Origin: VBDM01 sp963699535
GTDB lineage: Bacteria > Pseudomonadota > Gammaproteobacteria > Burkholderiales > SG8-39
Reading direction: 5' to 3'
Assembly: GCA_963699535.1 (NCBI GenBank)
Contig: CAVOUJ010000037.1
Span: forward strand, 62,001-126,000
Length of the DNA stretch: 64,000 bases
A program made the translations under genes and the position numbers. How positions within the stretch are numbered: the first letter of the stretch is position 1; each line of letters starts with the position of its first letter. Shown in pieces: positions 37,068 to 45,626 of this stretch. A model generated the notes under the pieces. The model ran no database searches. It was not told the DNA's origin and saw nothing but the letters and a program-made list of their open reading frames with translations.

Positions 37068-37166
37068 ATGAACTGGGAAACCCCGACGTTTGTCGAAGTC
37101 AAGATGGATGCCGAGATCAATTCCTACCAGGACGATTTCGGCGACGACCGGGATACCGGCGTCTAA
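37068..37166 (+). CDS. pqqA: PQQ precursor peptide PqqA
   Basis: A 32-residue ribosomal peptide, the substrate from which pyrroloquinoline quinone is made. The conserved Glu16 and Tyr20 are in DAEINSYQDD with the required E-x-x-x-Y spacing, and the N-terminus MNWETPTFVEV matches other PqqA leaders. The C-terminal follower is longer and more acidic than in most PqqA (DDFGDDRDTGV). The start ATG at 37068 has a GGAG ribosome-binding sequence. It lies first in the pqqABCDE operon. Confidence 0.93.
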   Translation: MNWETPTFVEVKMDAEINSYQDDFGDDRDTGV

Positions 37167-37204
37167 GTCTCCGCTCGACACCGCAAGCGACTCGTTTCCC
37201 GTCC

Positions 37205-37217
37205 CCGCCTTCGGCGG
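37205..37217 (+). other. Short hairpin between pqqA and pqqB
   Basis: A five-base stem CCGCC / GGCGG with a TTC loop sits in the 78-base gap between pqqA and pqqB. Such structures are often found after pqqA and can let the peptide be made in excess of the enzymes. This one is short, so the reading is tentative. Confidence 0.35.
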
Positions 37218-37244
37218 CCGAGGGATGGTGCCTGCGCATCCGAC

Positions 37245-38165
37245 ATGCGCATCAAAGTGCTGGGCGCCGCCGCCGGGGGTGGATTCCCTCAGTGGAATTG
37301 CGGCTGCCCCAATTGCCGTGAAGTCCGCGCGGGCAGACCAGGGCTGGAGCCGCTCTCTCAGGAGTGCGTGGCGGTCAGCGCCGACGGCGAAAGTTGGTTC
37401 CTGCTCAATGCTTCGCCGGAGATCCGCTCCCAGATCGAGAGCTTCGCGCCGCTGCATCCTCGCGGCCCGCGCCACTCCCCTATTTCCGCGATCGTTCTGA
37501 CGAACGGGGACCTCGATCACTGCCTCGGTTTGCTGTCGCTGCGCGAATCCCACCCGCTCGTGATCTACGCGACCGACAGGGTACGCCGCGGCTTTACCGA
37601 GGGGAATGTTCTCTATCGCACCCTCGAGCGCTTTCCCGAGCAAGTGACTTGGCGGGTGCTGGAGCCCGGGAAAGAAGCGGAGCTCTGCGGTCTGGACAAG
37701 AAGCCCAGCGGTCTTTGCCTCGAGGCCGTACCCGCTCCGGGGAAACCGCCAATCCATCTCGAACGCTCTGCCGGTTCCGATCCGGGTGAAAACATAGGCG
37801 TGGTAGTCCGCGAATCCCGCGGCGGCAAGCGCCTCGCCTACTTCTCCGCGGCGGCCGGAGTTACCTCCCTGATGCGCTCGGCGCTCGATGGCGCCGACTG
37901 CGTATTCTTCGACGGCACCTTCTGGGAGAGCGACGAGCTGATCGCGCTCGGCCTCGGCACGAAACGCGCCGAGGATATGGCGCATCTCCCGGTCGGCGGC
38001 AAGGGCGGCAGCTTGGCCGCCCTCGCCGGCCTGCGCGCCACGCGCCGGATCTACATCCATATCAACAACACCAATCCGCTGCTGCATCCGCGCTCGCCCG
38101 AGCGCGCGCAGGCGGAGGCGGGCCGCTGGGAGATCGCCCGCGACGGGATGGAGGTAGTGTTGTGA
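37245..38165 (+). CDS. pqqB: PQQ biosynthesis protein PqqB
   Basis: A 306-residue metallo-beta-lactamase-fold protein required for PQQ synthesis; it is thought to hydroxylate or otherwise modify the peptide-derived intermediate. It begins MRIKVLGAAAGGGFPQWNCG with the CGCPNC zinc site, and has LTNGDLDHCLGLLSL in place of the standard HxHxDH motif, as in other PqqB. The PIRES-like IHINNTNPLL motif is present near the end. It overlaps pqqC by four bases. Confidence 0.94.
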   Translation: MRIKVLGAAAGGGFPQWNCGCPNCREVRAGRPGLEPLSQECVAVSADGESWFLLNASPEIRSQIESFAPLHPRGPRHSPISAIVLTNGDLDHCLGLLSLRESHPLVIYATDRVRRGFTEGNVLYRTLERFPEQVTWRVLEPGKEAELCGLDKKPSGLCLEAVPAPGKPPIHLERSAGSDPGENIGVVVRESRGGKRLAYFSAAAGVTSLMRSALDGADCVFFDGTFWESDELIALGLGTKRAEDMAHLPVGGKGGSLAALAGLRATRRIYIHINNTNPLLHPRSPERAQAEAGRWEIARDGMEVVL

Positions 38166-38893
38166 ATGCCCCCGAGCGCGCTCCGCTCTCCCGCGAGGAA
38201 TTCACCGGGTGGCTCCGTCGCGAAGGCGAGGCGCGTTACCACGACCGGCACCGCTACCACTTGCTCATGCACGAGGGAAAGCTCACGCGCGTCCAGCTCC
38301 AGCAATGGGTGCTCAACCGCTACTACTACCAGACGCGGATCCCGATCAAGGACGCGCTGATCGTATCCAAGTCCGAGGATCCCGCGTTCCGCCGCATGTG
38401 GATACGCCGCATCCACGATCACGACGGCGAAGCGGAAGGCGAGGGCGGTCTCGCGCTATGGCTGCGGCTCGCCGAGGGGGTCGGCCTCGAGCGCGAGGAA
38501 GTCGCAAGCTGCCGCTCGGTCCTTGCGGGCGTGCGCTTTGCCTGCGACGCCTACGTCGATCTCGTTCGCAGCCGCAGCCTGCTCGAGGCCGTGGCGTCGT
38601 CGCTGACCGAGTTCTTCGCGCCCGATATCATGACCAAGCGCGTTCTCGCCTGGGAAAAGCACTACCCCTGGGTCAGTCCGGAGATGCTCGCGTATTTCCG
38701 CGGGCGCGTAACGCGCGCGCGCCGCGATTCCGAAGAGGCCATCGATTTCGTGGTGCGGCACGCCACACGCTTCGAGCAGCAGGAGCGCTGCGTCGCCGCG
38801 CTCATCAGGAAAACGGAGATTCTCTGGCACCTTCTCGATTGCGTCTATGCCGCCTACATCGAGCCAGGCTGGGGTCCGGGAGGTCCGCGATGA
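38162..38893 (+). CDS. pqqC: Pyrroloquinoline-quinone synthase PqqC
   Basis: A 243-residue cofactorless oxidase that performs ring closure and the final oxidation to PQQ. Active-site regions are YHDRHRYHLLMHEGKL, WVLNRYYYQTRIPIKDALI and RIHDHDGE. The start (GTG at 38162) overlaps the pqqB stop by GTGA, and the stop overlaps the pqqD ATG, so translation is coupled on both sides. Sequence and length fit typical PqqC. Confidence 0.95.
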   Translation: MNAPERAPLSREEFTGWLRREGEARYHDRHRYHLLMHEGKLTRVQLQQWVLNRYYYQTRIPIKDALIVSKSEDPAFRRMWIRRIHDHDGEAEGEGGLALWLRLAEGVGLEREEVASCRSVLAGVRFACDAYVDLVRSRSLLEAVASSLTEFFAPDIMTKRVLAWEKHYPWVSPEMLAYFRGRVTRARRDSEEAIDFVVRHATRFEQQERCVAALIRKTEILWHLLDCVYAAYIEPGWGPGGPR

Positions 38894-39168
38894 TCTCGCG
38901 CGAAACGCGGCCGCGCATCGCCGCCAAGGCGCGGCTGCGCTACGACCGCAAGGCGGAGCGCACCATGCTCCTCTATCCGGAGAAGGGGCTGGTGCTCAAT
39001 CCGACCGCCGCCGACATCGCGAAGCTCTGCACGGGCGACCATTCCGTCGGCGCCATCGTCGACCAGCTCGCTTCCAAGTATGGCAAGGAGGCAGCGGTCA
39101 TCGAGCGCGAGGTGATGGGTTTTCTTTCGGCGCTCGCCGAGCGCGGCCTGCTCGAGGAGGCGGCGTGA
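38890..39168 (+). CDS. pqqD: PQQ peptide chaperone PqqD
   Basis: A 92-residue peptide-binding chaperone (RRE-type winged helix) that presents PqqA to PqqE. Visible are LRYDRKAERTMLLYPEKGLVL and the helical end VEREVMGFLSALAERGLLEE-like IEREVMGFLSALAERGL. It starts at the ATG overlapping the pqqC stop and ends overlapping the GTG of pqqE. Confidence 0.93.
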   Translation: MISRETRPRIAAKARLRYDRKAERTMLLYPEKGLVLNPTAADIAKLCTGDHSVGAIVDQLASKYGKEAAVIEREVMGFLSALAERGLLEEAA

Positions 39169-40262
39169 GCGGCGAGTTCAGGCCCTACACGCTGGTCGCG
39201 GAGCTCTCCTACCGCTGCCCGCTGCGCTGCAGCTACTGCTCGAACCCCATCGACTGGGCCAGCAGGCGCAAGGAACTGGACACGGATACGTGGCTCCGCG
39301 TCTTTCGCGAAGCGGAGGACCTGGGCGTCGTCCAGCTCAACCTTACCGGCGGCGAGCCGCTCGTTCGCAGCGATCTCGAGGCGCTGATTGCGGGCGCGCG
39401 CAAGCTCGATCTATATACGAACCTCATCACGAGCGCGGTTCCGGTCTCGCGCGAGCGCCTCGAGCGCTTCCGCGCAGCGGGGCTGGACAATGTGCAGGTC
39501 TCGGTGCAGGACGTAACCGCCGAGGCCTCCGACCGGATCGCGGGGCGGCGCTCGTTCGAGAAGAAACTCGAGGTCGGGGCTTGGGTCAAGGAGCTGGGCA
39601 TGCCGCTCACGCTCAACATCGTCCTTCACCGCGGCAATCTCGACCGCGTCGCCGAGATCGTGGCGCTCGCCGAGCGGATGAACGCCGACCGGCTCGAGCT
39701 CGCCAATGCCCAGTACCTGGGCTGGGCGCTCGTGAACCGGCGCGCCCTGCTGCCCACTCGCGATCAGCTCGATCGCGCGCGCGCTGTCGCCGCGGAGGCG
39801 CGAAAACGCCTGCGCGGCCGCATGGAAGTCCTCTACGTCACCCCCGATTACTATTCCGACACTCCGAAGGGCTGCATGGACGGCTGGGGGCGGCGCTTCA
39901 TCGTCGTCAGCCCGGACGGGCTCGCTCTGCCCTGCCACGCGGCGCACACACTGCCGGGGCTCGTTTTCGAGAACGTGCGCGAGCGCAGCCTCGCGACGAT
40001 CTGGTCGGACTCGCCCGGCTTCAATGCTTTCCGAGGGGAGGCCTGGATGCCGGAGCCCTGCCGCAGCTGCGACAGACGGAGTATCGACTTCGGGGGTTGC
40101 CGCTGCCAGGCTTATCACTTGATGGGCGACGCTGCGGCGACGGATCCAGCCTGCCGGCTGGCGCCCACTCACGGTCTGATCGAGGCTGCCCGCGCGGAGG
40201 CTGCGCTCGGCGAGACAGCGCCGTTGCGCTACCGTTCGGTGAAGATCGCCGCCGTGCCCTAG
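39165..40262 (+). CDS. pqqE: PQQ biosynthesis radical SAM enzyme PqqE
   Basis: A 365-residue radical SAM/SPASM enzyme that cross-links Glu16 and Tyr20 of PqqA. The SAM cluster motif is YRCPLRCSYCSNP. The auxiliary cluster region is CRSCDRRSIDFGGCRCQAY and continues to TDPACRLAPTHG. The start is a GTG overlapping the pqqD stop as GTGA. It closes the complete operon. Its end overlaps the stop of the convergent membrane protein gene. Confidence 0.95.
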   Translation: MSGEFRPYTLVAELSYRCPLRCSYCSNPIDWASRRKELDTDTWLRVFREAEDLGVVQLNLTGGEPLVRSDLEALIAGARKLDLYTNLITSAVPVSRERLERFRAAGLDNVQVSVQDVTAEASDRIAGRRSFEKKLEVGAWVKELGMPLTLNIVLHRGNLDRVAEIVALAERMNADRLELANAQYLGWALVNRRALLPTRDQLDRARAVAAEARKRLRGRMEVLYVTPDYYSDTPKGCMDGWGRRFIVVSPDGLALPCHAAHTLPGLVFENVRERSLATIWSDSPGFNAFRGEAWMPEPCRSCDRRSIDFGGCRCQAYHLMGDAAATDPACRLAPTHGLIEAARAEAALGETAPLRYRSVKIAAVP

Positions 40263-40891
40263 GACGCCGCAGGAGCGTCGCGCCGGAACTCCGAGCCTGG
40301 CTCGCGGTGCCGGTCGATCCAATACGCCCAGGGACCGAAGATCGCGAGGGCGATGATTCCCATGATCGCCACGACGTTCTCGTTCGGTGGCGGCGGGGAC
40401 CACGGACCGGGGATGTAGAGCGCGAGAAGCAGCGCGACGAACGCCCACCACGCGATCGTGCCGATGCGGTCCCTCGCACGTGTTGACCGCAGGTACAACA
40501 CGATCGCAAGCGCGAACATCGCCCCCTCTATCGCGAAAGTCGCCGGGAGCGAGTTCCACAGGGAGAGGCCCAGCCGCTCACTTCCGCCCGGATAGAGCGG
40601 CATGTCAGGACGATGGCTCACAAAATCGAGCACCCAATGGCTGGCGACGCCGATTCCCACCCAGACTGCGCCAACGCGATCGCGCCTCACCGCGAGATAG
40701 ATGAGCGCCAAGAGCAGCGCCCATGCCAAGGTCATCAGCAAACTGTGCGACCAGGGGTAATAGGCGAAATCGAACGGGTTCACCTCGGTGAAGCCCGGCA
40801 CGATGCGGAAATGCTCGATACCCAGCAGCACCAGCACCGGCCACACCACATCGAGGAACGCCGCGGCGATAACCAGGGTGCCCAACGACAC
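40259..40891 (-). CDS. Integral membrane protein, possibly YdjM-like metal-dependent hydrolase family
   Basis: A 210-residue protein with several hydrophobic helices. The segment YYPWSHSLLMTLAWALL followed by GVASHWVLDFVSHRPD resembles the His-containing motif of the YdjM/LexA-binding membrane family. I cannot name a function. The first conserved region (DVVWPVLVLLGIEHFRIVPG) is typical of many short uncharacterised proteins. It lies at the end of a minus-strand cluster. Confidence 0.7.
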   Translation of the reverse strand: MSLGTLVIAAAFLDVVWPVLVLLGIEHFRIVPGFTEVNPFDFAYYPWSHSLLMTLAWALLLALIYLAVRRDRVGAVWVGIGVASHWVLDFVSHRPDMPLYPGGSERLGLSLWNSLPATFAIEGAMFALAIVLYLRSTRARDRIGTIAWWAFVALLLALYIPGPWSPPPPNENVVAIMGIIALAIFGPWAYWIDRHREPGSEFRRDAPAAS

Positions 40892-40946
40892 CTTAGGCGC
40901 AACTTTTTTCGAGGCGAAAGCGACGGCGAAATGTCCGATGAACGTC

Positions 40947-41513
40947 TCAGCTTCCTCCGAGCATGGCTTTCTTCAGGTCGGCGTCCACCGGCTTGTCACC
41001 GAGCCAGATCTTGAGCAACGCGCCGTAGAAATCTTCGCCCGGTATCGGCTTGCCCGTGGCAGCGCCATTCACCGTGACCTGCGTTCCCGCGTCGGGCAGG
41101 AAATCCAGCGTGATTACGGTCTTCTCCTTCGCGCTGCCGATCTCGCGCATGAGAGCGGCAAGCGCATCGATGCGCTCCTTGAGTGCCGCGAGCTCCGACG
41201 CTGAGTGATTGGCGCGGATGCCCTCTTCGAGCGCATCGGTCAACTGGCGCGCCGTCAGGTCGCGCAGCATCGTCATTGAAACGCGCTTCGCGCCTTTGAG
41301 CGCGAGCACATCGCCCACGGCGGATTTCTTGTCCTGGAGATAGAGCGCGCCGACGTAGACTTTGAAGACAATGCGGGTGCGGATGCCGGCGCCGTTCAGA
41401 CGCAGCTCGGCAGTGCCGAGCTTCACCCGCTCCTCCACCGTGACTCCCCCGATCTCCGCGCCGAGTGCTAGCTGGCTGCAGAACATCAGCGAAAGCGCCA
41501 GGCCTGTTCTCAC
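40947..41513 (-). CDS. Exported chalcone isomerase-like protein
   Basis: A 188-residue periplasmic protein with a signal peptide ending near LALGAE and a chalcone-isomerase-like (Chalcone_3) domain: GGVTVEERVKLGTAELRLNG, RTRIVFKVYVGALYLQDKKS and GKPIPGEDFYGALLKIWLGD. Bacterial members rarely isomerise chalcones; they may bind fatty acids or other ligands. The gene follows the suyB-like gene by 18 bases and is probably in the same transcript. Confidence 0.87.
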   Translation of the reverse strand: MRTGLALSLMFCSQLALGAEIGGVTVEERVKLGTAELRLNGAGIRTRIVFKVYVGALYLQDKKSAVGDVLALKGAKRVSMTMLRDLTARQLTDALEEGIRANHSASELAALKERIDALAALMREIGSAKEKTVITLDFLPDAGTQVTVNGAATGKPIPGEDFYGALLKIWLGDKPVDADLKKAMLGGS

Positions 41514-41531
41514 GATCGTCTCCTCGAAGGG

Positions 41532-42707
41532 TCAAGCGCTTTCGTAAAGCCGCGTGAGGACGAACTCGCGGTGACCGAGCGCCTCGGCCGCGGTGAGCCG
41601 TCCGTTCGCGGTGCGAAACATCATCTCGAGAAGCTTGTCGCCTGCCTGATCCATGTTGATCTCGCGCCGGGTGATGCCAGAAACGTCCACGTCGAGGTGC
41701 TCGGACATCAGGCGGACGGTGCGCGGATTGGCGCAGAGCTTGATCACCGGCAGGATCGGGTTGCCGATCACATTGCACTGCCCGGTGGGAAAGAAATGCA
41801 CTACGTAGCCGCTCGCCGCGCACAGCGTCACCATCTCCGCGGCTGCGGACGAGGAGTCCATGAACCAGAGCCCCGGTCCGGTCGGGATTTCTGCCTTGTC
41901 GAGCACGCCGTCAACCACGCACTTCCTGCCGATCTTCTGGATGTTACCGAGCGCTTTTTCCTCGATCGTGGTCAGGCCGCCGGCGATATTGCCCTTGGTC
42001 GGCTGCGAATCCATCAGGTCGCTGGTCTTGTGGCGGTTCACCACATCCTGGTAGCGATTGAACATGAACATGAAGCGCTCGCGCACTTCGGGCGTCCGGC
42101 AGCGAGCCGCGACCAGCTGCTCGCCGCCGGTGAGTTCGGTCGTCTCGCCAAACACCAGCGTTACGCCGTGCGGGTAGAGCTTGTCGAAGGCATTGCCTAC
42201 GCAGGGGTTCGCCCCTATCCCTGAGGTCGTGTCGGACTCGCCGCACTTGGTCGATACCCACAGGTCCTTCAGCGGCCGCTCCTCGCGACGCACCTCGGAC
42301 GCTGCCTGCAGATACTCTTTCGCCGTTTTCGAGGCGCGGCGGATCGTCTCCATGTCGCCGTGGCCCTCGATGCCGAAATAGGACACGGGCTTTCCGGTCT
42401 TCGCGATGCCGTCAGCGATGCGCTTCGCCCAGCCGTCTTCGATGCCGATCACGACCGCGGCGGCGACGTTGGGATTGGCGCCGGTGCCGATCAGAGTCCT
42501 GAAGTGCAGATCGAGATCCGCGCCGAACTGAAGCCGCCCGTAGGGATGGGGAATGGCGAGGGTGCCCTTGATGTTGTTCGCGACAGCCTCGCAGGCTGCG
42601 TTGGACAGGTCGTCGACGGGCAGGATGAGGACGTGGTTCCTCACCCCCACGCGGCCGTTTTCTCGCCTGTAACCCTGAAAAGTTGCGTTCTTGAGATTGA
42701 TCGCCAT
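41532..42707 (-). CDS. suyB: UxaA-family hydrolase, likely (2R)-sulfolactate sulfo-lyase beta subunit
   Basis: A 391-residue lyase of the altronate/galactarate dehydratase C-terminal family. It begins NATFQGYRRENGRVGVRNHV and shows STKCGESDTTSGIG, DSQPTKGNIAGGLTTIEEKA and FPTGQCNVIGNPILPVIK. These match the sulfolactate sulfo-lyase large subunit better than altronate dehydratase by my reading. SuyAB splits sulfolactate to pyruvate and sulfite. The start is ATG 42707, four bases after the small-subunit gene. A sugar-acid dehydratase remains possible. Confidence 0.78.
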   Translation of the reverse strand: MAINLKNATFQGYRRENGRVGVRNHVLILPVDDLSNAACEAVANNIKGTLAIPHPYGRLQFGADLDLHFRTLIGTGANPNVAAAVVIGIEDGWAKRIADGIAKTGKPVSYFGIEGHGDMETIRRASKTAKEYLQAASEVRREERPLKDLWVSTKCGESDTTSGIGANPCVGNAFDKLYPHGVTLVFGETTELTGGEQLVAARCRTPEVRERFMFMFNRYQDVVNRHKTSDLMDSQPTKGNIAGGLTTIEEKALGNIQKIGRKCVVDGVLDKAEIPTGPGLWFMDSSSAAAEMVTLCAASGYVVHFFPTGQCNVIGNPILPVIKLCANPRTVRLMSEHLDVDVSGITRREINMDQAGDKLLEMMFRTANGRLTAAEALGHREFVLTRLYESA

Positions 42708-42711
42708 GCTT

Positions 42712-42993
42712 TCACCAGCGCTTTGTCTTGATGTTGTGCACATGGGCGTGCTCGCCCACCGCGATCGGGGCCATGCTGCGTCCGATGTCGACGCCGTACT
42801 TGATGACCGTGTCGTTCGCCTTCAGGTCGCGGATCGCGAGCTTGTGGCCGATCGGGATGTCGTTCCGCGCGCGGACCCTGATCTCCTTGTCCCCCTCCAT
42901 GATCCAGCCAGTCAGCTCCTCGCCGGCCTTCACGCCTTCCACGACGACCACGCCGACGGAGTCGCCTTCTTCGTGAACCACGAAGTGAATCAT
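42712..42993 (-). CDS. suyA: UxaA-family SAF-domain protein, likely (2R)-sulfolactate sulfo-lyase alpha subunit
   Basis: A 93-residue SAF-domain protein, the small partner of the following gene. It contains HEEGDSVGVVVVEGVKAGEE, RARNDIPIGHKLAIRDLK and GEHAHVHNIKTKRW, as in the sulfo-lyase alpha subunit. It precedes the large subunit gene by four bases and follows a short lipoprotein gene by nine bases. Function is inferred from the pair. Confidence 0.78.
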   Translation of the reverse strand: MIHFVVHEEGDSVGVVVVEGVKAGEELTGWIMEGDKEIRVRARNDIPIGHKLAIRDLKANDTVIKYGVDIGRSMAPIAVGEHAHVHNIKTKRW

Positions 42994-43002
42994 CAGATCG
43001 CC

Positions 43003-43299
43003 TCAGCGGCAGAGCAGGTTGCCCGCGCCCGGATCCACCGGCCGCGTGCAGTCCTGGACGTTGATTACGCGCGTAGGATCGGCCTCGAGCGCCCCGCCGC
43101 CCTGACCGAGCCGGAAATACTGCATACCGTCGGCCAGCATGATACCGATGATGATCGCGTTGCCGAGCGGCGTGCCGCTCGACACGCTCGCCTGCGCGAC
43201 GGTCGGGCCGCCGGGCGATCCGACGCGCGCCGAATAATGCACGCTGCAGCCCGACAAAGCCATCGCCGCAACGACGCACGCGACCGGAGTTCCACGCAT
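43003..43299 (-). CDS. Small putative lipoprotein, unknown function
   Basis: A 98-residue protein with a lipobox MALSGCS near residue 18. The rest contains a hydrophobic glycine-rich segment (GNAIIIGIMLADGMQYF) and a C-terminal pair of cysteines in QDCTRPVDPGAGNLLC. I do not recognise a family. It is the first gene of the minus-strand suyA-suyB unit and diverges from the nicotinate phosphoribosyltransferase homologue by 68 bases. Confidence 0.65.
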   Translation of the reverse strand: MRGTPVACVVAAMALSGCSVHYSARVGSPGGPTVAQASVSSGTPLGNAIIIGIMLADGMQYFRLGQGGGALEADPTRVINVQDCTRPVDPGAGNLLCR

Positions 43300-43367
43300 G
43301 GGTCAAAGTTAGCACGCGCCGCCGGACTTGGCCAAGTCGTGGTTAAAATCGCCTTTGGAGGCACGTT

Positions 43368-44585
43368 ATGAACAAGCCCCTTGAATCGCTGCCGGCGGAG
43401 AAGCTCGAGTATCTCAAGCGCCGTACCGACAAGTATTTCACCAAGTCGCGCACGGTCATCGAGAAGTTCGGCGACCGGACCGTCACTTACGGCGTGTTCC
43501 TCAGGCGCGGCGTGATCTGCGCCGTCAACCCCGCCATCGACGCCTTGCGCACCTACTACTCTGCCGCGGAGCCCCTCAGGATCACGCGCCTGTACGAGGA
43601 AGGCGCGTTCATTCCCGATCAGATGGCGATTTTCACCTACGCGGGGTCGTTCGCGGCGCTGGTCGAGCTGGAAACGCTCATCCTGCAGCGCGTCGGCGTC
43701 GCCTGCGTCACCGCCTACAACGCCTACAAGATGGCGATGAATCTGAAAAAGGTCGCGTTCATCGACATGCACGCGCGGCACTCTCCGGGCGACGACCTGT
43801 CGCTCCTCGCCGCCTACGGCGCTTCGGTAGGCAGCCGCATGGCCAAGCTTGCCGGCGCGGTCGGCTTTGTCGGCTCCTCGCAGGACCTGACCGCCCATTT
43901 CTACGGCCAGGACAAGGGGGTCGGCACCATGCCTCACGCCCTGATCGGATACGCCGGGTCGACCCTGCGAGCCGCGCAGATGTACGTCCAAGCCCATCCG
44001 CAGGACAACCTGACCGTGCTGATCGACTACTACGGCCGCGAGTACGCCGATGCGCTCGAGGTCTGCCGCTGGTGGTACCACGAGACCCTGCCCAAGGACT
44101 TGAGCGGAGAGCGGGCGCTCGCGCTGCGCATCGACACCCACGGCGAACGGTACGCCGAAGGTCTCGACTACGAGAAGTCCGTGGATATCGTCGTCAACTG
44201 GCTGCACGTTCCCAACGAGTACGAAGCCGTGCGCCAGGTCATGGGCGAGGAGGCGTTCGACGCCGACAGCCTGAACATCGTGAAAGACCGCGTCAGGAAG
44301 GTCCTGTTCGGCACGGGCGTTTCGGTCGCCTCCGTCATCCAGCTGCGCCAGACCCTGGATGCGAACGGCTTCAACGCCTGCAAGATCGTCGGCTCGTCGG
44401 GATTCAACCTCTTCAAGTGCAAGATGTTCGCGAACGCGAGGGCGCCGCTCGACGTGGTCGGCACCGGCTCCTTCATCCCGGACAATTTCAACGATACCTT
44501 CGCCACCGCAGACGTGTTCATGTACGACGGGAAACCGGGCATCAAACTTGGGCGGGAAAAGCTCTTTCACGGGCTCAAGGCCTAG
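43368..44585 (+). CDS. Nicotinate phosphoribosyltransferase-like protein
   Basis: A 405-residue protein of the NAPRTase/quinolinate PRT superfamily. It contains YTYG-type AIFTYAGSFAALVELETLIL, the conserved IDMHARHSPGDDLSLL and the C-terminal GTGVSVASVIQLRQTLDANG and VGTGSFIPDNFNDTFATADV. Salvage of nicotinate to NaMN is the likely reaction, but this divergent subgroup may use another base. A short RBS precedes the ATG at 43368. The MetE-like gene follows after six bases. Confidence 0.75.
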   Translation: MNKPLESLPAEKLEYLKRRTDKYFTKSRTVIEKFGDRTVTYGVFLRRGVICAVNPAIDALRTYYSAAEPLRITRLYEEGAFIPDQMAIFTYAGSFAALVELETLILQRVGVACVTAYNAYKMAMNLKKVAFIDMHARHSPGDDLSLLAAYGASVGSRMAKLAGAVGFVGSSQDLTAHFYGQDKGVGTMPHALIGYAGSTLRAAQMYVQAHPQDNLTVLIDYYGREYADALEVCRWWYHETLPKDLSGERALALRIDTHGERYAEGLDYEKSVDIVVNWLHVPNEYEAVRQVMGEEAFDADSLNIVKDRVRKVLFGTGVSVASVIQLRQTLDANGFNACKIVGSSGFNLFKCKMFANARAPLDVVGTGSFIPDNFNDTFATADVFMYDGKPGIKLGREKLFHGLKA

Positions 44586-44590
44586 GGTCC

Positions 44591-45625
44591 GTGCTTTTTC
44601 CCACCACGCTCGTCGGCAGTTACCCGCAGCCCGAGTGGCTGATCGACCGCAAGAAGCTGGCCGGCCGCTTTCCGCCGCGAGTGCGGGCGAGAGAGTTGTG
44701 GCGCATACCTGAACCTTTCCTCGCCGAGGCGCAGGAAGACGCGACGCTGCTCGCGATCCGAGCCCAGGAAGAGGCGGGCCTGGACATCATCACGGACGGC
44801 GAGATCCGCCGCGAGAGCTACTCCAACCGCTTCGCCACTGCGCTCGAAGGAGTGGACGTCGACAACCCGGGAACGGCGCTCGACCGCTCCGGACACCCGA
44901 ATCCGGTGCCGCGCATTGTCGGGAAGATCCGGCGCAAGCATGCAGTCGAGGTCGAAGACCTCAAGTTCCTGCGCGCCCACACGAAGAAGCCGGTGAAGAT
45001 GACGGTGCCCGGACCCTTCACCATGAGCCAGCAGGCGCAGAACGACTTCTACAAGTCGGAAGAGGACGCCGCGATGGACTACGCGGTCGCGGTGAACGAG
45101 GAGATCCGGGACCTCTTCGCCGCGGGCGCGGATGTCGTGCAGATCGACGAGCCGTACATGCAGGCACGGCCCGAGAAGGCGCGGGCGTATGGACTGAAAG
45201 CGCTCAACCGGGCGCTGGAGGGCGTGACGGGAACCACCGCGGTGCACATCTGCTTCGGCTACGCGGCGGTCATACACCAGAGGCCGAGCGGCTATTCGTT
45301 CCTGACCGAGCTCTCCGGCTGCAGCTGCAGGCAGGTTTCGATCGAAACGGCGCAGTCGAACCTCGACTGTTCGGTGCTGAAGGGCCTGCCCGGAAAGAAG
45401 ATCATCCTGGGAGTGATCGATCTGAACGACATGACGGTCGAGACCCCCGCCAATGTGGCCGCCCGCATCCGCCGCGCCCTGCCCTACGTCGCCGCCGCAG
45501 ACGTGGTCGTCGCGCCCGACTGCGGGATGAAATACCTGCCGCGCGAGGTCGCTTTCGGGAAGATGAAGGCGATGGTCGAGGGCGCGAGGATCGTGCGCGC
45601 TGAACTGGCGGGCGTCAGAACCTAG
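44591..45625 (+). CDS. Cobalamin-independent methionine synthase (MetE C-domain) family protein
   Basis: A 344-residue protein similar to the catalytic half of MetE. It begins FPTTLVGSYPQPEWLIDRKK, and has zinc-site-like residues in VHICFGYA (His, Cys), VSIETAQSNLD (Glu) and VAPDCGMKYLPRE (Cys). It lacks the N-terminal half of MetE, so it may methylate something other than homocysteine, or work with an unusual methyl donor. The GTG at 44591 lies six bases after the preceding gene, so they are co-transcribed. Confidence 0.82.
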   Translation: MLFPTTLVGSYPQPEWLIDRKKLAGRFPPRVRARELWRIPEPFLAEAQEDATLLAIRAQEEAGLDIITDGEIRRESYSNRFATALEGVDVDNPGTALDRSGHPNPVPRIVGKIRRKHAVEVEDLKFLRAHTKKPVKMTVPGPFTMSQQAQNDFYKSEEDAAMDYAVAVNEEIRDLFAAGADVVQIDEPYMQARPEKARAYGLKALNRALEGVTGTTAVHICFGYAAVIHQRPSGYSFLTELSGCSCRQVSIETAQSNLDCSVLKGLPGKKIILGVIDLNDMTVETPANVAARIRRALPYVAAADVVVAPDCGMKYLPREVAFGKMKAMVEGARIVRAELAGVRT

Positions 45626-45626
45626 C

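Noticed and set aside
36342..38087. A 581-residue minus-strand frame across nadA and pqqB
   Set aside because: It is a mixture of the wrong frame of nadA and the antisense of pqqA-pqqB.
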